The translations under genes were made by a program, and so were the position numbers. Shown piece by piece: positions 1 through 12,700 of a stretch of 64,000 bases of DNA (position 1 is the first letter of the stretch; the number at the start of each line of letters is the position of its first letter). The notes under the pieces are model-generated. The model saw only the letters and a program-made list of their open reading frames with translations. It ran no database searches and was not told the DNA's origin. The stretch covers positions 1-64,000 of the forward strand of contig ARYC01000100.1 in assembly GCA_000711775.1 (NCBI GenBank), read 5' to 3'. The DNA is from Oxytricha trifallax (lineage: Eukaryota > Ciliophora > Spirotrichea > Sporadotrichida > Oxytrichidae).

Positions 1-430
1 CTCACCCGCCCATGCTTTTCCATTTACAGAGTAGGCCTTGAAAACAATTTCATCAACATAAATTATTTTCTTGCTATGTTATATAGCACCCCAAAGTTTA
101 TTAAAACGGACTATTCTCTGTTCAAGAATTTGCTCAATTTTTGATTTTGATATTCTGTACACCGACTTTAATACTTTGTATTTTATATTATTGGTCCTGT
201 ATATTGTTGCCAAATAGGAAGCACTTATTCTACACTCTGGAAATTTTCAATGGAAGAGCTTGCAGCGAGTTTTCAGGGAGTAAGACTTCCACTAGGTTAG
301 CGTTTTGTTATCCAGTAAATACTTCAAGTGCATTGCAGAAAGCTTAGTCTATGGAGGGCGTCCTCTCCTTCTCACCTACTCCCTCTTGCAGAGTGCTCTC
401 ATACAAGCAGCTCTGACCTAATAGAGTGAT
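1..430 (-). pseudogene. Tc1/mariner-IS630-type transposase remnant, truncated by window edge
   Basis: Read on the minus strand with TAA/TAG as Gln, this gives a DNA-binding region (GRPPQTKLSAMHLKYLL, then RISASYLATIYRTNNIK) followed by the first catalytic aspartate block of an IS630/Tc1 DDE enzyme (KKIIYVDEIVF, then GKAWAGE) close to position 1. That order is typical of the family. The second D and the final D/E would lie beyond the left edge. An in-frame TGA at 247-249 interrupts the frame, so the copy is probably dead. GC content is higher than in the flanking DNA. The upstream start is not clear; the frame stays readable to about 430 and a different frame is also open above it. Confidence 0.72.
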
Positions 431-3400
431 ATCCCTAAGACTGCTGAAATTTCTTTGAAAGTACTCAAAACCCTCGAACCATCCTAAGGATTACTTGTCC
501 CATATCGTAGAAGTAAAATGTATTCTAACTTCTTATTATTATAAGATTTCCCCATGGAGTGTTTAAAGCTTTGATGGCTATTAGTTTTTTTATTATTAAT
601 TAATAATTGCTTTATTATAAATCACATTGATTACATCCATCGAGTTGTCAATGTTATTTTCAGCACCGTGAATATGTTAATTTTGTAGTTAATATAGTAT
701 AAATATGAAATTTTATATATTATTTAATAGAAGATGATAAAATTAATTAAAATTCATTAATTATTTTGCATATTATTGAATGAAAGAGTCTTAAATAGGT
801 TACATGAGATTAAAAAAATATATCTTAATTAAAACTTATTACTTTAAATATTAAAAATATTATTCAGATTAACTTTGTTTATCTAAACCCTTTCTTCGAA
901 AACTATCTCATTTAAATAGTTTATAACATCTTCCTCCAAGTTTTTTAAAAATTATTATAATTTATAGTTGATAATATATTAATTATTTTTTTGTATAAAA
1001 ATAATCTATAAATTAATTAATACAAAACCAAATTCTTTAAGGTATTTACCAAATTTATTTTTAAAGATATCATACCTAATTAAATTTTTTATAATAAATT
1101 CATTAATGCTATTGTAATTATTATTTTTTGACATAAAAATTAAAATGACATCTAATTTATCTCATTTAATAATTTTAATTAAAATAATTAATATGTTTTT
1201 ACGCGAATCACTTATTCTTTCTTATAGAGGCAAAATTTATGTAAAATATTAATAGAATTTTGATAAGGCAAAGAAAAATTTAAAACTATACAATTTTTAA
1301 TATTTTATTATGAGTTTAATAGGATTCAGAAATCAAATGATTTATACAGATTTTATAAATGAATGTCTATTCAATAACAGATAAAAATAAATTATTAAAT
1401 TATTTATTCGAGTTAAAGATTTAAAAAAATTTGAAAAATAATATAATATAAGTACCTTCAAATTTATTTAATAATTTTGTTATTTTTTATAAAGAAACTC
1501 TGAATATTTAAATTAATTTAATTTAATATAGCTTTATATTACCGGTAATTACTAAATAATAAAGAGTTTTACATAAACTATGGTTACAAGGAGCTTATTG
1601 CCGAAATTCTATTTTAATCAATGTTGTTTTATGATTATAAATCAGAATTAATTTGTATCTCAATTTGATCATTTTGTCTTAAAGATAATATATATTTTTA
1701 TTTTACGTTTATATATTTATTAATTTAAATTATTAATTATATTAAACTATTTATTGTCTGATATTTTAATTCTCATTTTACAACTCTTGGATAAAGGAAC
1801 GTTCACTATTAATTTCTTTTTTGCTAGGTTAAAAATAAGTTAATTTTGAAGTTATTAAATAAAAAGTTATTGTTCATCTTAATTATTAATTACTTGAGGT
1901 AGCTTTCTGCACTTCTTGTAATAGATGAATATATATTGATATATTAACAGATAAAATAAATTATTATCTCAATTAAGTTAAATAATAGATGCACAAAGAA
2001 ATGAATACTATTAGTAAAACTGCTATTATCGTTATTATATAAGGTATTCTAAACTTCTAAATTTTTATAGTTTTGAATTTATGATAAATTATAAATATGT
2101 GAACTGCTAAATAAATTAAGAATATTAGAATTGAATTAATAATATAAGAACGGAAATTTTATATCAAATAAAAAGAAATAGAATAAGATAAATAAATAAC
2201 TGAAAATGATTGAAGTTTTGAACCAGCAATATTACAACTATAATTTCATTCTATATTTAAATTTGCAAAAAAAAGTATTTCATAAGTGAATTTTCAGAAA
2301 TATTTTTTATAAATAAATTATTTTTATGGAAAAAAAAATAAATAAATTATTTATAATAAATTTTATGAAGGAAAAAAAAGTGCATTTTAATTAATAAAAA
2401 AATAAGGACTAAAAAGCACTATTATAAACAACTCTATTTTTTTTGATTATCAATGTTTTATTTAAAATTTAACCACTATAAAAAATAAACCATTTTAATA
2501 TTCTTTATTTTTTTTAATTAAATCAAAGAAAATTTCATATAAAAATAATTCTATCATACTTTTCTTTTAAATTATACTACTCTGGGAGATTAACAAAAGG
2601 TAAATTTATTAAAAATATCTAATGTTCGTTAATATATAGGCATTTTAGGGTGACATTTTAAATAAATAATAATAACTCAAATATATAATCTGGAAATCTA
2701 TAAGACTCTTAAATTTAATTTAGTAAAGATTTTATTTAGTAAATAAAATTCTAATCATTGTATTTAAGATTATATTTATGAATTGTAACCGACTAATAAT
2801 TATATTCTCATTTTTTAATGAAATTATATCTATCAAATATTGAATGAGAAATTATTTTTTAATTTTTATTAAACATTTATAATCATCCTACTCAATTTTT
2901 ATTGGTAGAAAATTTAAACTTTTACCTAATTTTATGAAATAAAGTTTAGTTAGGTATTTTACTAATAATAAAAAGCATGATATATATTTATATCAATAAT
3001 AATTTTAAATTATTTAATTAATTTTGGTAAAATGAATTATAATTTTTATGATGATTAATTTAAAATTTGGATTTTATATTGATTAACTGATTATATTAGT
3101 CTTTATCTCATTTTAATCAATATTTGTTCAATTTGGATCATTAATAAGAAGCTCATTCATAATACTTAAATAAAAGTCATTTTTGTTTTATTAAATTTCT
3201 TAAAGAGGACATTCATTCTGATTAAAGTTCTATGAAATTTAAAACGTTTTATATTAAGAAATATTTATTAAAATTAAAAATAATTTTCAAAAATATTATT
3301 AATAAAATAATGTAAAAATTAGTGAAATAGAAAATCAAATACAAATCCAACTTACTCATTTAATTGTCTTAATTATCGAGCAAATTTATATGAACAATCT

Positions 3401-3490
3401 AATTATAGATAATTAATTTACTTTTATTCACATTCATTATTGTTACTTTGTAGATTCAGTTGCTAATTAGTATTATTGCTTTTATCCTTT
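431..3490. other. AT-rich DNA without recognisable genes
   Basis: About 3 kb of very AT-rich sequence rich in stops in all frames even under the ciliate code. Apart from one copy of a dispersed repeat (630-2055, listed separately) I see no gene, RNA or element here. Probably germline-limited spacer. Confidence 0.5.
630..2055 (+). repeat. Dispersed repeat family A, copy 1
   Basis: Starts with a 47-bp block (630-676, ATTACATCCATCGAGTTGTC onward) that recurs at 22850-22896 with one mismatch. Further matching blocks follow in the same order: GAGCTTATTGC-like text near 1590 (compare 23705), a CAATTTGATC block near 1660 (compare 23775) and AAGTTATTGTTCA to CTTTCTGCACTT near 1864-1915 (compare 25602-25652). 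No coding capacity is visible, so this is a non-coding repeat rather than a gene. Copy 2 is longer because a MITE sits inside it. Confidence 0.6.
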
Positions 3491-3499
3491 CATTTGTTA

Positions 3500-4800
3500 T
3501 CTCATCAGTCTTTTCATTTGGCATGTCTCCTCTGTCTTAAAATCTCCTTTGCTTCTTTGTATTCAAAATCTTTCCGGGCCCTCCTCTGCCTCCTGCATTC
3601 CTCCATTGCTGGTCTCTCCACTCTATTCTTACTCTTCAGATCTATCTCTTTGTAGTCTACCCCAAGGCATCTGCCATCTTCGTGTTATACTCTGAAGCCA
3701 CCTCTGCCGCCTCTGCACCCTCTTCAGCCAGCCCTGCATCCTCTTCTGTAGTTGCCATCGTCATCGTCTCTTCTCTCGCTCCTCAATAACACCCCCAATC
3801 ACGAGTTTCTCCTCTCCACTTGACTTATTCATCAGCTTTCAAACCAGTATAGCACGGGAAGTCATGGGAAGATTTTCGACTGGGGTGCGGCCAAAGGCAC
3901 TACTCGATTCTCCATGTTTTTCTCTACAGAAATGGGGTCTTCGAATTAGACAAGTGTCCCAGGGGGCGGCCGAGATAAGTTGAGATCTTAGTTTGGAGGA
4001 ACCATTCTATGGCATTGAGCAAGGCCCTTAGACCCATTACCTTGGCAGTTGGAACGAAGATGATGATCTCCTAGACAATTTACCTGCAGATCCCTTCAGG
4101 CTTCTTCCCTTCCTCTAGTGGCCAGTTCTCTTCCCCATGTGTGCGGAGGGATGCCCTTGGCGGATTCCCTCTCTGTTTAGAGGATATCGATAGCATGCTG
4201 ATAGCTAGCCGTTAGGCAAGCCAAGGCTTCTTCATTCAGTCAGCAGCTTTCGAACGTATATGCACATTCGTAGAAGGGCACCACTGAGGGCTAGTGACCA
4301 GTCTGGGTGAACTCTAATTGTGATGTCGTGAACAGGTGTCGACTAATCGTGGATAGCTCTCGCTAGTTGTTGACCATGTACTAGATAGGTCCACACCTCT
4401 AGCCTTTGGCGCGTCCTATGATGTGAGTGATTAGTATTAGACTTCTTCCTTAATCTTAAAGTCTTTAATGGCCTCCTCCCCCTTCTAGGCGTCCTCAACG
4501 CGAATATCAACCGCCTCCTGGCCAAGTGGCACTTCATGGTCTGCTGGATGCGGTCCCGGAGGCAGTAGATGGTGTGTGGGCCGTAGAGGGTAGACATTAG
4601 GCCCAAGATGCTCTTCGTGTTGAGGTCTTGATGCCTGATGTTCTCCAGAAAGCATGTCAACTTGGGGCCAGCTCCTGCCAGCTCATCAATGGCTCCTGCT
4701 ACTGGTCACTCTCCACCCCGGGCGCAGCACGTATCGCGACAGCTGCACCGATGGCGAGTCTATGTATTGCTAATGGTCATAAATGGATAATTAGTAGGAG
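3500..4800 (-). pseudogene. GC-rich island with broken minus-strand reading frames, origin unknown
   Basis: Base composition jumps to roughly half GC, unlike anything around it. On the minus strand long stretches are open when TAA/TAG are read as Gln but they change frame several times: PKLTCFLENIRHQDLNTK and TLYGPHTIYCLRDRIQQT (about 4690-4520), then EEAIKDFKIKEEV (about 4460), LNEEALACLTASYQHAIDIL (about 4230-4170), EIIIFVPTAKVMGLRALL (about 4060-4010) and EEDAGLAEEGAEAAEVA with EECRRQRRARKDFEY (about 3740-3550). The pattern is that of an old protein-coding mobile element such as a retroelement, but no diagnostic reverse transcriptase, endonuclease or integrase motif was seen, so I do not name it. 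Confidence 0.35.
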
Positions 4801-5921
4801 TCTTGCATGGAGTATAGCTATAGATACAGTTAGGAATAAAACTTAAGAATGATTAATGATATTAAATTGTTTAAATACTGACCTTTGAGATTTGGTAGCT
4901 TTCTGTTTTGTGAAGCCCCCCTATATATATATCTATAAAGTACCTAATTGATTAAATGAAAAGCTACCAAATTCCTATAAAAATTAATTAATAATTTGAA
5001 TTTAAATTATTAATTAACAGCTTTCAAATTTAAAAAAAATTTACTCTTTTAGAAGATATGTGTACTTATATTATATTTTATTTTTTTTATATAAAAATTA
5101 TTTATAACTATGAGATCGTCTGATTTTAAATACTTAATTTGCTATTAAAATCCTAAAATTTATTTTAAAAATATTCCTTTTTATTTTATAAAATTGGTAA
5201 GAATGATAATAGTATATATTTATGGAAATAGAATTACTTAATGATATATTTATTTATTTAATTTCCTTTTACAATGTAAAAATAATTAGGCAATTTATTA
5301 TTTATTTTCATAAATTTAACTAATTAATTATAAATTTAGACTTAAGTGAATCTTTATAAAATTTAAAATTTGAGACAAGTTATAAAAATAGTAGCATAAA
5401 GAGGAGTACAAAGGAATAAAATTTTTATATTAAGAGTATATAATTTAGTACCAAGAATAAAATAATAAACTCTAATTAAAATTGATCAATAATTATTTGA
5501 GAGTAAAACATTTAAAGAAGTATCATAATAAATTATAATCTGTTAAGATAATAATTTTTAATTAATCAAGCAATCATGATTAATAATTTATTTTTTTAGG
5601 TGTTTATTCTTAAAACCAAAACCACTTCTGTAAAATGCAAATTCTATATCTTGAAATTGAAACTTTGGGGGGAAATATCTTGATAATCTCTTGTGTTATT
5701 AATTTTTTATTCGTAATTTTATTTAATAAACATTAAAGCTCTTTATTTTTATATTTCCTCATTAATTAAATCTAACACTCTTAATATATTAAAAAGGTAA
5801 GTCTTAATCTTTGAATATTCAAATCGCCATACCCCTCAACCTCAAACATTCCCAATTAATTTTTTTTAGTTTTGTTTAAAAAAGAGAATAAACTCCTTAT
5901 AACCTCCTCCATTCGACATTA
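4801..5921. other. AT-rich spacer with one small inverted repeat
   Basis: No gene seen. The only structure is a short inverted repeat, ATTTGGTAGCTTT at 4890-4902 and AAAGCTACCAAAT at 4960-4972, around a CCCCCC run and a (TA)n tract; it could be a tiny MITE. Confidence 0.4.
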
Positions 5922-6552
5922 TATGCATTCCATTTAATTCTTATTGTCCAAAAAATAATTTTATTTTTCCTCATAGTTCTTTTTTCATTTTTAAATCTTC
6001 TTTAACAATAACTTAACTTAATTTTATTTAATAATCATGACAAAAGCCTTCCTAGAAAAATATGGTTAAAATATTTCTAGGAAGGCTCGCTATATTTAAA
6101 TAATCTTATAACATTTTACTTTAAATTTTTATACATAAATATAACTATTCTAATTAGTAACATGCCAAAATTAAATCATTAAATAAAAGCTTAATAATTA
6201 AATTAATATTATTTTATACTAAGTAAACTTAATTTCTAATTAACATAATGTATATTTAGTATAAAATAATATTAATTTAATTATTAAGCTTTTATTTAAT
6301 GATTTAATTTTGGCATGTTACTAATTAGAATAGTTATATTCATATATAAAATTTAAAGTAAAATGATATAAGATTATTTTATAGCGAGCCTTCCTAGAAA
6401 TATTTTAACCATATTTTTCTAGGAAGGCTTTTGTCATGATTATTAAATAAAATTAAGTTAAGTTATTGTTAAAGAAGATTTAAAAATGAAAAAAGAACTA
6501 TGAGGAAAAATAAAATTATTTTTTGGACAATAAGATTAAAATACAATGCATA
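5922..6552. repeat. Foldback element, 631 bp, with nested hairpins
   Basis: Two arms of about 300 bp are inverted copies centred at about 6237: TATGCATT at 5922-5929 pairs with AATGCATA at 6545-6552, and CATGACAAAAGCC at 6036 pairs with GGCTTTTGTCATG ending 6438. Each arm also contains its own hairpin built from GCCTTCCTAGAAA and TTTCTAGGAAGGC (6046-6088 and 6387-6429). No coding sequence is present. The arms remain highly similar, so the duplication is fairly recent. Confidence 0.8.
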
Positions 6553-8007
6553 CAATCATCAATATTTATATCGATTATAAAAATTAATTATTATAGCCAT
6601 TAACAAACATTAAGTTATATATAAACAAAACCCAATAGTTTTTTGAAACATTGTGATTTTTGAAAATATTGGTTTTTAACTAATAAAGAGTCATTTTATA
6701 ACATCGTTTTAATTTACTAAAATGCTTTATTTAATTAAGCTAATACACTACATTTATATATTATTTTATTAAGTTAAATATGAATATAATAAGAAATGCA
6801 TTATATAGTTAATAAAGTATTAATAATTATAACAAGTTTCAAATTAAGGAATCCTAATATACCTTTTGATATTAATAATAAATCTATCTGTAATTATGCT
6901 AATTTCTATATTGAATTTTTAGAGTCCCTTTTTACCAAATATAATATTTTTTTATCCACAGATAGTGATTAAATGAAAAAATTTTGAATCTCTATTCTTT
7001 TAATAACAATGTTCCTAAAATCTAATAGATTTTGTAATAGTTTATATAGACTTGTATATCATAGTGTAATTTGATTTAAACTATTATCAAAATAGTATTA
7101 TATTTTAGAATGTATACTACAAGATATAAATCATTTCCAATGCTAGGACATTCAATTATTAATATAAACATAGTTAAAATTATCAATGCATTATTATTTT
7201 ATAAAACATCAGTAATATTAATTTACAAATGTTAGATTAGTGAAATTCATATAAAATAATAATATAAATGCCATTATACATAAGAACCATTTTTAATAGG
7301 TTCAAAAATTAATGAATGTCGAATGGAGATTTCAGAGAAGTTTTTTCTCTCTTTCTTAAAAAAGTTAAATTTTAATTTGTTGGATTTAATTTAAAAAAGA
7401 TCATCTTTTATCAAATATTTTTGTATTAGATTGCTTAAATTAGATGAATATTTATCAATTAAAAATTCTTAGTTAAATAATACAAGTAAATTTATTTAAT
7501 TCACTTCATTCGTCTACCAGCTCTAAAAAAATATCAATTAAGATAAAAAATTTTATTCAATTTTATAAGTTTTTCTTTATAAACATCACATTTACTATTA
7601 TGCATATTTTTTATTTTTTTAAATTAAAACATCTAAAATCTTCTTTATTCAGCATAATTAAAAAAATATTCACAAAATGTTTAGATATATTTTTTATTAT
7701 ATTTTATTACAAAATGCCTATTAGGATTAAAATATCTCTATATTACAGTTTTTTTCTTCTCGAATAATCCCGAATGAAGTAGATGTTAGTTCTTTATGTA
7801 TTCAAATTAAATTTTTTTAAATAATGATAAGTATAACGATTTTATACAAATATTTCATAATTGGAATAAAGGTTAAATTTTGAGGATATTGTGCCAAAAT
7901 GGTCTAAGAATTTAATGAATTAAATAAATTTACTTGAATTATTTATCAAAGAATATCATGATTTAGTTAAATTCACCATATAATAAATGTTCTTAATACC
8001 AATGTAA
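6553..8007. other. AT-rich spacer
   Basis: No gene seen. A 14-bp sequence AATGTCGAATGGAG at 7315-7328 is the inverse of CTCCATTCGACATT at 5907-5920, which may mark a larger decayed terminal-inverted-repeat element enclosing the foldback. Confidence 0.35.
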
Positions 8008-8019
8008 TTTAATTTGGGT

Positions 8020-8177
8020 GTTGACGTCAGGACGTCCCAGGTACGATCAGGACGTCCCAACCTCGTCAGGAAGTCCCAGAGTCGTCAGGACGTCCCAGCC
8101 TCGTCAGGACGTCCCAAGGTGACGTCAGGACGTCCCATTTTCACCAGGACGTCCCAGGGTCGATCAGGACGTCCCAA
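8020..8177. repeat. Left-tip array of about eight GGACGTCC boxes
   Basis: Roughly 20-bp units of the form CGTCAGGACGTCCCA with variable linkers repeat about eight times inside the left tip. Each contains the palindrome GGACGTCC or a one-base variant (for example GGAAGTCC). The right tip has only about three units. Subterminal arrays of this sort are usually transposase binding sites; that role is inferred. Confidence 0.75.
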
Positions 8178-8519
8178 GAAATAATTTTCTTAACGAATAA
8201 GATAAAATGTGCGAAGCACCATTAAAGATTCTTTATGAATCTTTTCAGGCAGGGTTATAGGTGTGCAAGCCCTAGTTAACCGGGGTCACAAGGGGTGGAA
8301 CCCCTTGTGCGCAACCAATGCGAAACAATAATATCAGGGGTAAAGTTTGTGGCAGCCCCTGTGGAGGTTCGGAGGCAATGCATCCTATAATTTTTTTATA
8401 GTTGATGTGTATGAATATGTGAAAAATTTATATTTAATTGTTAAATTATAATCGTTAATAATCAAAGGTTGTTATTTCTTAAAAGCGTGAATGTATTATA
8501 CATATATTCATATTATGAA

Positions 8520-9240
8520 AAAGGGTTCCTAATTTATTTAAGATTTCTTCTCCTAAATGCCTCGTAGAGATAATCTTCAATGACTTCTGGATTGCCAGGC
8601 ATTGTATTGTAAACATGTTTGATCCAGTACTTTAAAACGGCTCAAAGGCCTTCAATCAAGTTTGAATGTTCCATATCTCTAACTAAATCCCATTAATATT
8701 ATGCACATGCCGTTAATGATCCATCCCCATCTCATTCCAATTTATTCCAACATAGGCTTGCCAACCATCTGTATGGACTGTAGTGTTTTCTGCCACGTGT
8801 TGTTGTACTAATTCCTCTAATGAAGCGCGAGTTCTGTTTTGGACAACAAAATTTTTTATATATTTTTTTTTTTTTTCGTAAATCTAGACATCACCCTGTA
8901 AGAGATATGTTTCTTGTTCAAGCTTTAATTAGTTTTTGATAATCCTTCTAACATCTGCTAAGATGTTACTCACAGATTCAAGACTTGTTTTAAGATCAAA
9001 TGTTTTTTAAATATCATCAACCATTACACTAGTATTCCTTCCATTAGGAAAATAAGTAAACAGTATCTCTCGCAAAATTCTTAGTGGGTAAGTATTAGGA
9101 CAAAATGTTTTCAAACCATTTTTTATAGTTTATCTAGAACGACATTGACTGTTATCACATTCATAGTAGCAATGGTCTATAAATTTTTCAGAAGAAGTAA
9201 ACATCACATGCAATGATTATTAGCATTTTTGTCATTATAG
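8520..9240 (-). pseudogene. IS1595/ISXO2-type transposase remnant
   Basis: Read from about 9200 downward on the minus strand. First comes a zinc-ribbon-like stretch, HCYYECDNSQC (about 9140-9175), then a helical region, then VQNRTRASLEELVQQHVAE running into TTVHTDGWQAYVG (second catalytic Asp, about 8785-8850), and after a frameshift HSNLIEGL-AVLKYWIKHVY with the Asn-x-x-Glu motif of the IS1595 fold (about 8600-8675), ending near DYLYEAFRRRN. At least two frameshifts and a TGA where Trp is expected (IEGLW) show decay. The first catalytic Asp region is eroded (QGDVQIYEKK at about 8880). The copy is inactive. Confidence 0.8.
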
Positions 9241-9644
9241 AGTGCTAGAGAGTACGCCACATCCTTATAGTTAATGAATAAGTGCTTATGTGTCATGTAA
9301 TGTTTGGTCTTATGTGATTTGTTACTTGAATGATTCCATATGAATAAAGTTTAATTAATTATTAACGATTATAATTAAACGATTAAATATTAATACAATA
9401 CACATATTCATACACATTATCAATAAAAAAATTTTTAGAGTCTTTGCCTCCGAACCTCCACAGGGGCTGCCGCCCCCTTGACCCGTGCTATTATTGCTTC
9501 GCATTGGTTGCGAACAAGGGGTTCCACCCCTTGTGACCCCGGTTAACTAGGGCTTGCACCCCTAGAACCATGCCTGAAAAGATTCATAAAGAATCTTTTA
9601 TGGTGCTTCGCACATTTTATCTTATTCGTTAAGAAAATTATTAC

Positions 9645-9703
9645 TTGGGACGTCCTGACGAGGCTGGGACGTCCTGATAGTACCTGGGACGCCGTGACGT
9701 CAA
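9645..9703. repeat. Right-tip array of about three GGACGTCC boxes
   Basis: Units GGGACGTCCTGACGAGGCT, GGGACGTCCTGATAGTACC and a variant GGGACGCCGTGACGT. This is the shorter counterpart of the eight-unit array at the other end, so the two tips differ in array length although their outermost 14 bp are the same. Confidence 0.7.
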
Positions 9704-9716
9704 CACCCTTTAATTT

Positions 9717-12700
9717 AAAATGATAGGAGTGGAGAATACATGAATAACATTCCTAGTTATGATAAATAAAATATATGTAAATTTAACTTTACTAATCGTA
9801 TAAAATAGGACAAAATTATAAGAGAGAATAAGAACTATAAGCTATATATGATAGGATCAAAATTTAAAAATAAAAATCAAATTATTTAATAGATATAAGT
9901 ATAAATTCCTGGATTTTACATTCGTAAATTAACCGTTATTAATTTTAAATGATTTAAAAAATTCTAATACTTATAATGGAAAATTCCCTAATTTTTATAT
10001 TATTTTATCATAAAAAAAAGACAAAGAATGTTTCCCCAAAACTCTTTAACAACATTATCTTTTGTTAGCGGTTAATTATATCCAAAACATTAAAACTTAA
10101 TTAACTGATATTTTTAATAATACTTTTAACTTAATTTAATAATATTTTTTTTAATGTTTTAATTGATTAAAACTTAATTTTATCACCTTTATTGCCAACA
10201 ATGTTTAAGTTAATAATATCAATCAAATTAATAATATCTCTATTGGAATATAATGCTTATTTAAAACCTGGAACACTTAAGTTATTTTAGACTATTTTGC
10301 AATAGTCATAAAAACTAAAGAGTTTATACTAATTTTAATAGGTATACCCATATTGCTCTATGTTTGAGTTTTATGAGAAGTTAACATATAGTGCTCAATA
10401 AATAAACAAACAGCAAAAAATATATATTAATTATAAAATAATTTTTAGGTAATTATTTTTTAAACTTGTAGACTAGTTCTTAGTGAAATATTATAAAAAT
10501 AAAATATATAACTTTTGAGATTTCAGACTTCAATTATAGTTCAAATTAAAGTATTGACAGATTTTTATAGTAAGAATTTCGGTAGTATTAGATTGAACTT
10601 AAGTCGCATATCAAATTTAATATTATTTTAACAGAATTAAGATAATAAAACTATATTTGATGAATAAAATATGAAATTCATAAAAATATTGTTCTGATAA
10701 TTAAAAAAATCATAAATTTATTTTAATAATTTTGTAGAAATAATACGTTTCGGGAAAATTAATTAAATATTAAAATCATGGAGATTATGAAATCTTGAAT
10801 GTATCAAAATTAAAATCTGAATTAATTCTATTGTATATCCCTAAACTAAGCTTGACTTTGAACTTGGCAATATTCCAAAGTCATCACAAGAAGTGAAGTA
10901 TTTTTATTTTGGACAAAATCTCAAATTCAGAATAATGTGTTTTCTCGCTTTAGAGAAGAGATAAAATCATTCTAGCAATAACAACTACCTTTTCACTTTT
11001 AATGAACTTTCCAAAGGGTGTAATATCGTCAGAGTTTGGAGACATTTTCCCAAAACATATTTGAAGGTAATAATTAATTAATTAATTAATTAATATATTA
11101 ATTTTAATTTATTTATTTATTCGAATGTATTCCTTCAATAATTATAATTAATTGATTAAAATTGTTAATGTAAGTTAGTTCAATAAAAACCTAAAAATAA
11201 GTAATAGTAAATAATTATGATTAATATTTTTTAAAATAATTTATCTATTTACTTTTATACTCTAATTTGCAAAAATTATATAAAATCAATTGTATATATG
11301 AAATGAGAGTGGGAAGTTTGGCAAATAAATATAAAATTTCTTGAATTTTTAATAAATTATAAATAAATTTATTTTATAGACTTGATAATTGTTTAGAAAT
11401 GTATTACTAATCCTTTTACATTTTATAAAATCAAAAAATTATTGTTTTGTATATAATTATAATTAAAGTTTTATAATTATTAATAATTATCTAATAAAAA
11501 AAGTAAATTCTACGATAGATTAAATGCAGTTAAAGAAAAATATTAATGTTTATAGATATAAACAATATTAAATTTATAAAAAAGTAATTTATTTATTAAA
11601 TATAATGTAAATCACATCATAAAAAAAGTAGTTATTTATTTGTTAGTTTAAAAATTTAAAAGCGAAAAAGATATTTTGAAAATAATCTGCAAAATTTATT
11701 TGCCAGGAAATTTTCCTTTAATTTATTACAAAAAGCTATGCAAAAAACTTCCACTTTAATATTTATAGATCCCAATATTTTAAGTCTAAAAATTTAAAGA
11801 TAAAATTTATTATTCTTTTTATTTAGTAATTGTAATATTATAATTGATATTAGCATTGGATAATGCGAATAAAATAATTATACTAGGAAAACGTCCTTTC
11901 TCACTTATATTTGTTAAGTAATTTGCTTAAGACATAAGTTTTTCTAGGCTATAATAGGCTCAAGTTAATCTTGATTATATATCAGAAATATCCTTTATAT
12001 TTATAGATAAAATTTTTGGAATACATTCGATATTGAATATTTGTTTAACTTAATAAATAAAAATTTAATTTAATTATTAACAGTTATCTTTAACAAAACG
12101 TATTCAATATTGCACTTATTCGAATGATAATGAGAATTAGAAATTATCTGAGAGTACTTTTATGTTTTATTCTTATAATTGCATTGTAGGAACGAGATAA
12201 ATTCATTTTTGTTTTGGCATTATAGTCAACTAAACAAATAACCCAAATTTTGATGGATTAAACTTTCCCAACGATGAAATAAAATTGTACTAATTATTGT
12301 AAAGTTCAGCTAAAATTAAAAAAAAAACTATCTAACAATTATCATATTGTATAAGTTTGGAGAAGAAAAAAAAACTCCAAATAATTTAGTTAATTAATCA
12401 TTTAGCTTACTCTAAAACTAAAATTCCATCTTTGAATATTTTTCTACAAAACTAAATGCTTTTAAATATTTAGAATTTTTATTTATTATTTAATGCAATA
12501 TATTAATATTAGTAATTACTGTATTTCTAAAAAAATTAAAATTACTTATAATTTATTATTTTCTTCCTAATCAACTATTGATTAAGGTGAAATTTGAAGT
12601 TGTTTATCAATTACAAAAAATTGTATCACTTAAACTTGTGTGTGTATGATACTCAACTCTTAATTAGTGTTAAATATAAAACAAATTATAAATCATATGA

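Larger units (their letters stand above)
8016..9708. mobile_element. Merlin/IS1595-like DNA transposon with 8-bp target duplication
   Basis: The element begins GGGTGTTGACGTCA and ends TGACGTCAACACCC, and is bracketed by an 8-bp target duplication TTTAATTT (8008-8015 and 9709-9716). Terminal inverted repeats are several hundred bases long: after the tip arrays, the left block from about 8178 to 8430 is repeated inverted at about 9380-9645, including a GC-rich hairpin-like stretch (AAGGGGTGGAACCCCTT). Inside is a minus-strand transposase remnant of the IS1595 type. Eukaryotic IS1595 relatives are the Merlin superfamily, which makes 8-9 bp duplications, so tip, duplication length and enzyme agree. 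Confidence 0.82.

Noticed and set aside
4628..4846. Plus-strand open frame in the GC-rich island
   Set aside because: The minus strand gives longer and more protein-like frames; this one has no support.
8020..8177. CRISPR-like array of short repeats
   Set aside because: Units are about 20 bp with 5-8 bp linkers, lie inside a transposon tip and recur inverted at the other tip; a eukaryotic genome is also the wrong setting.
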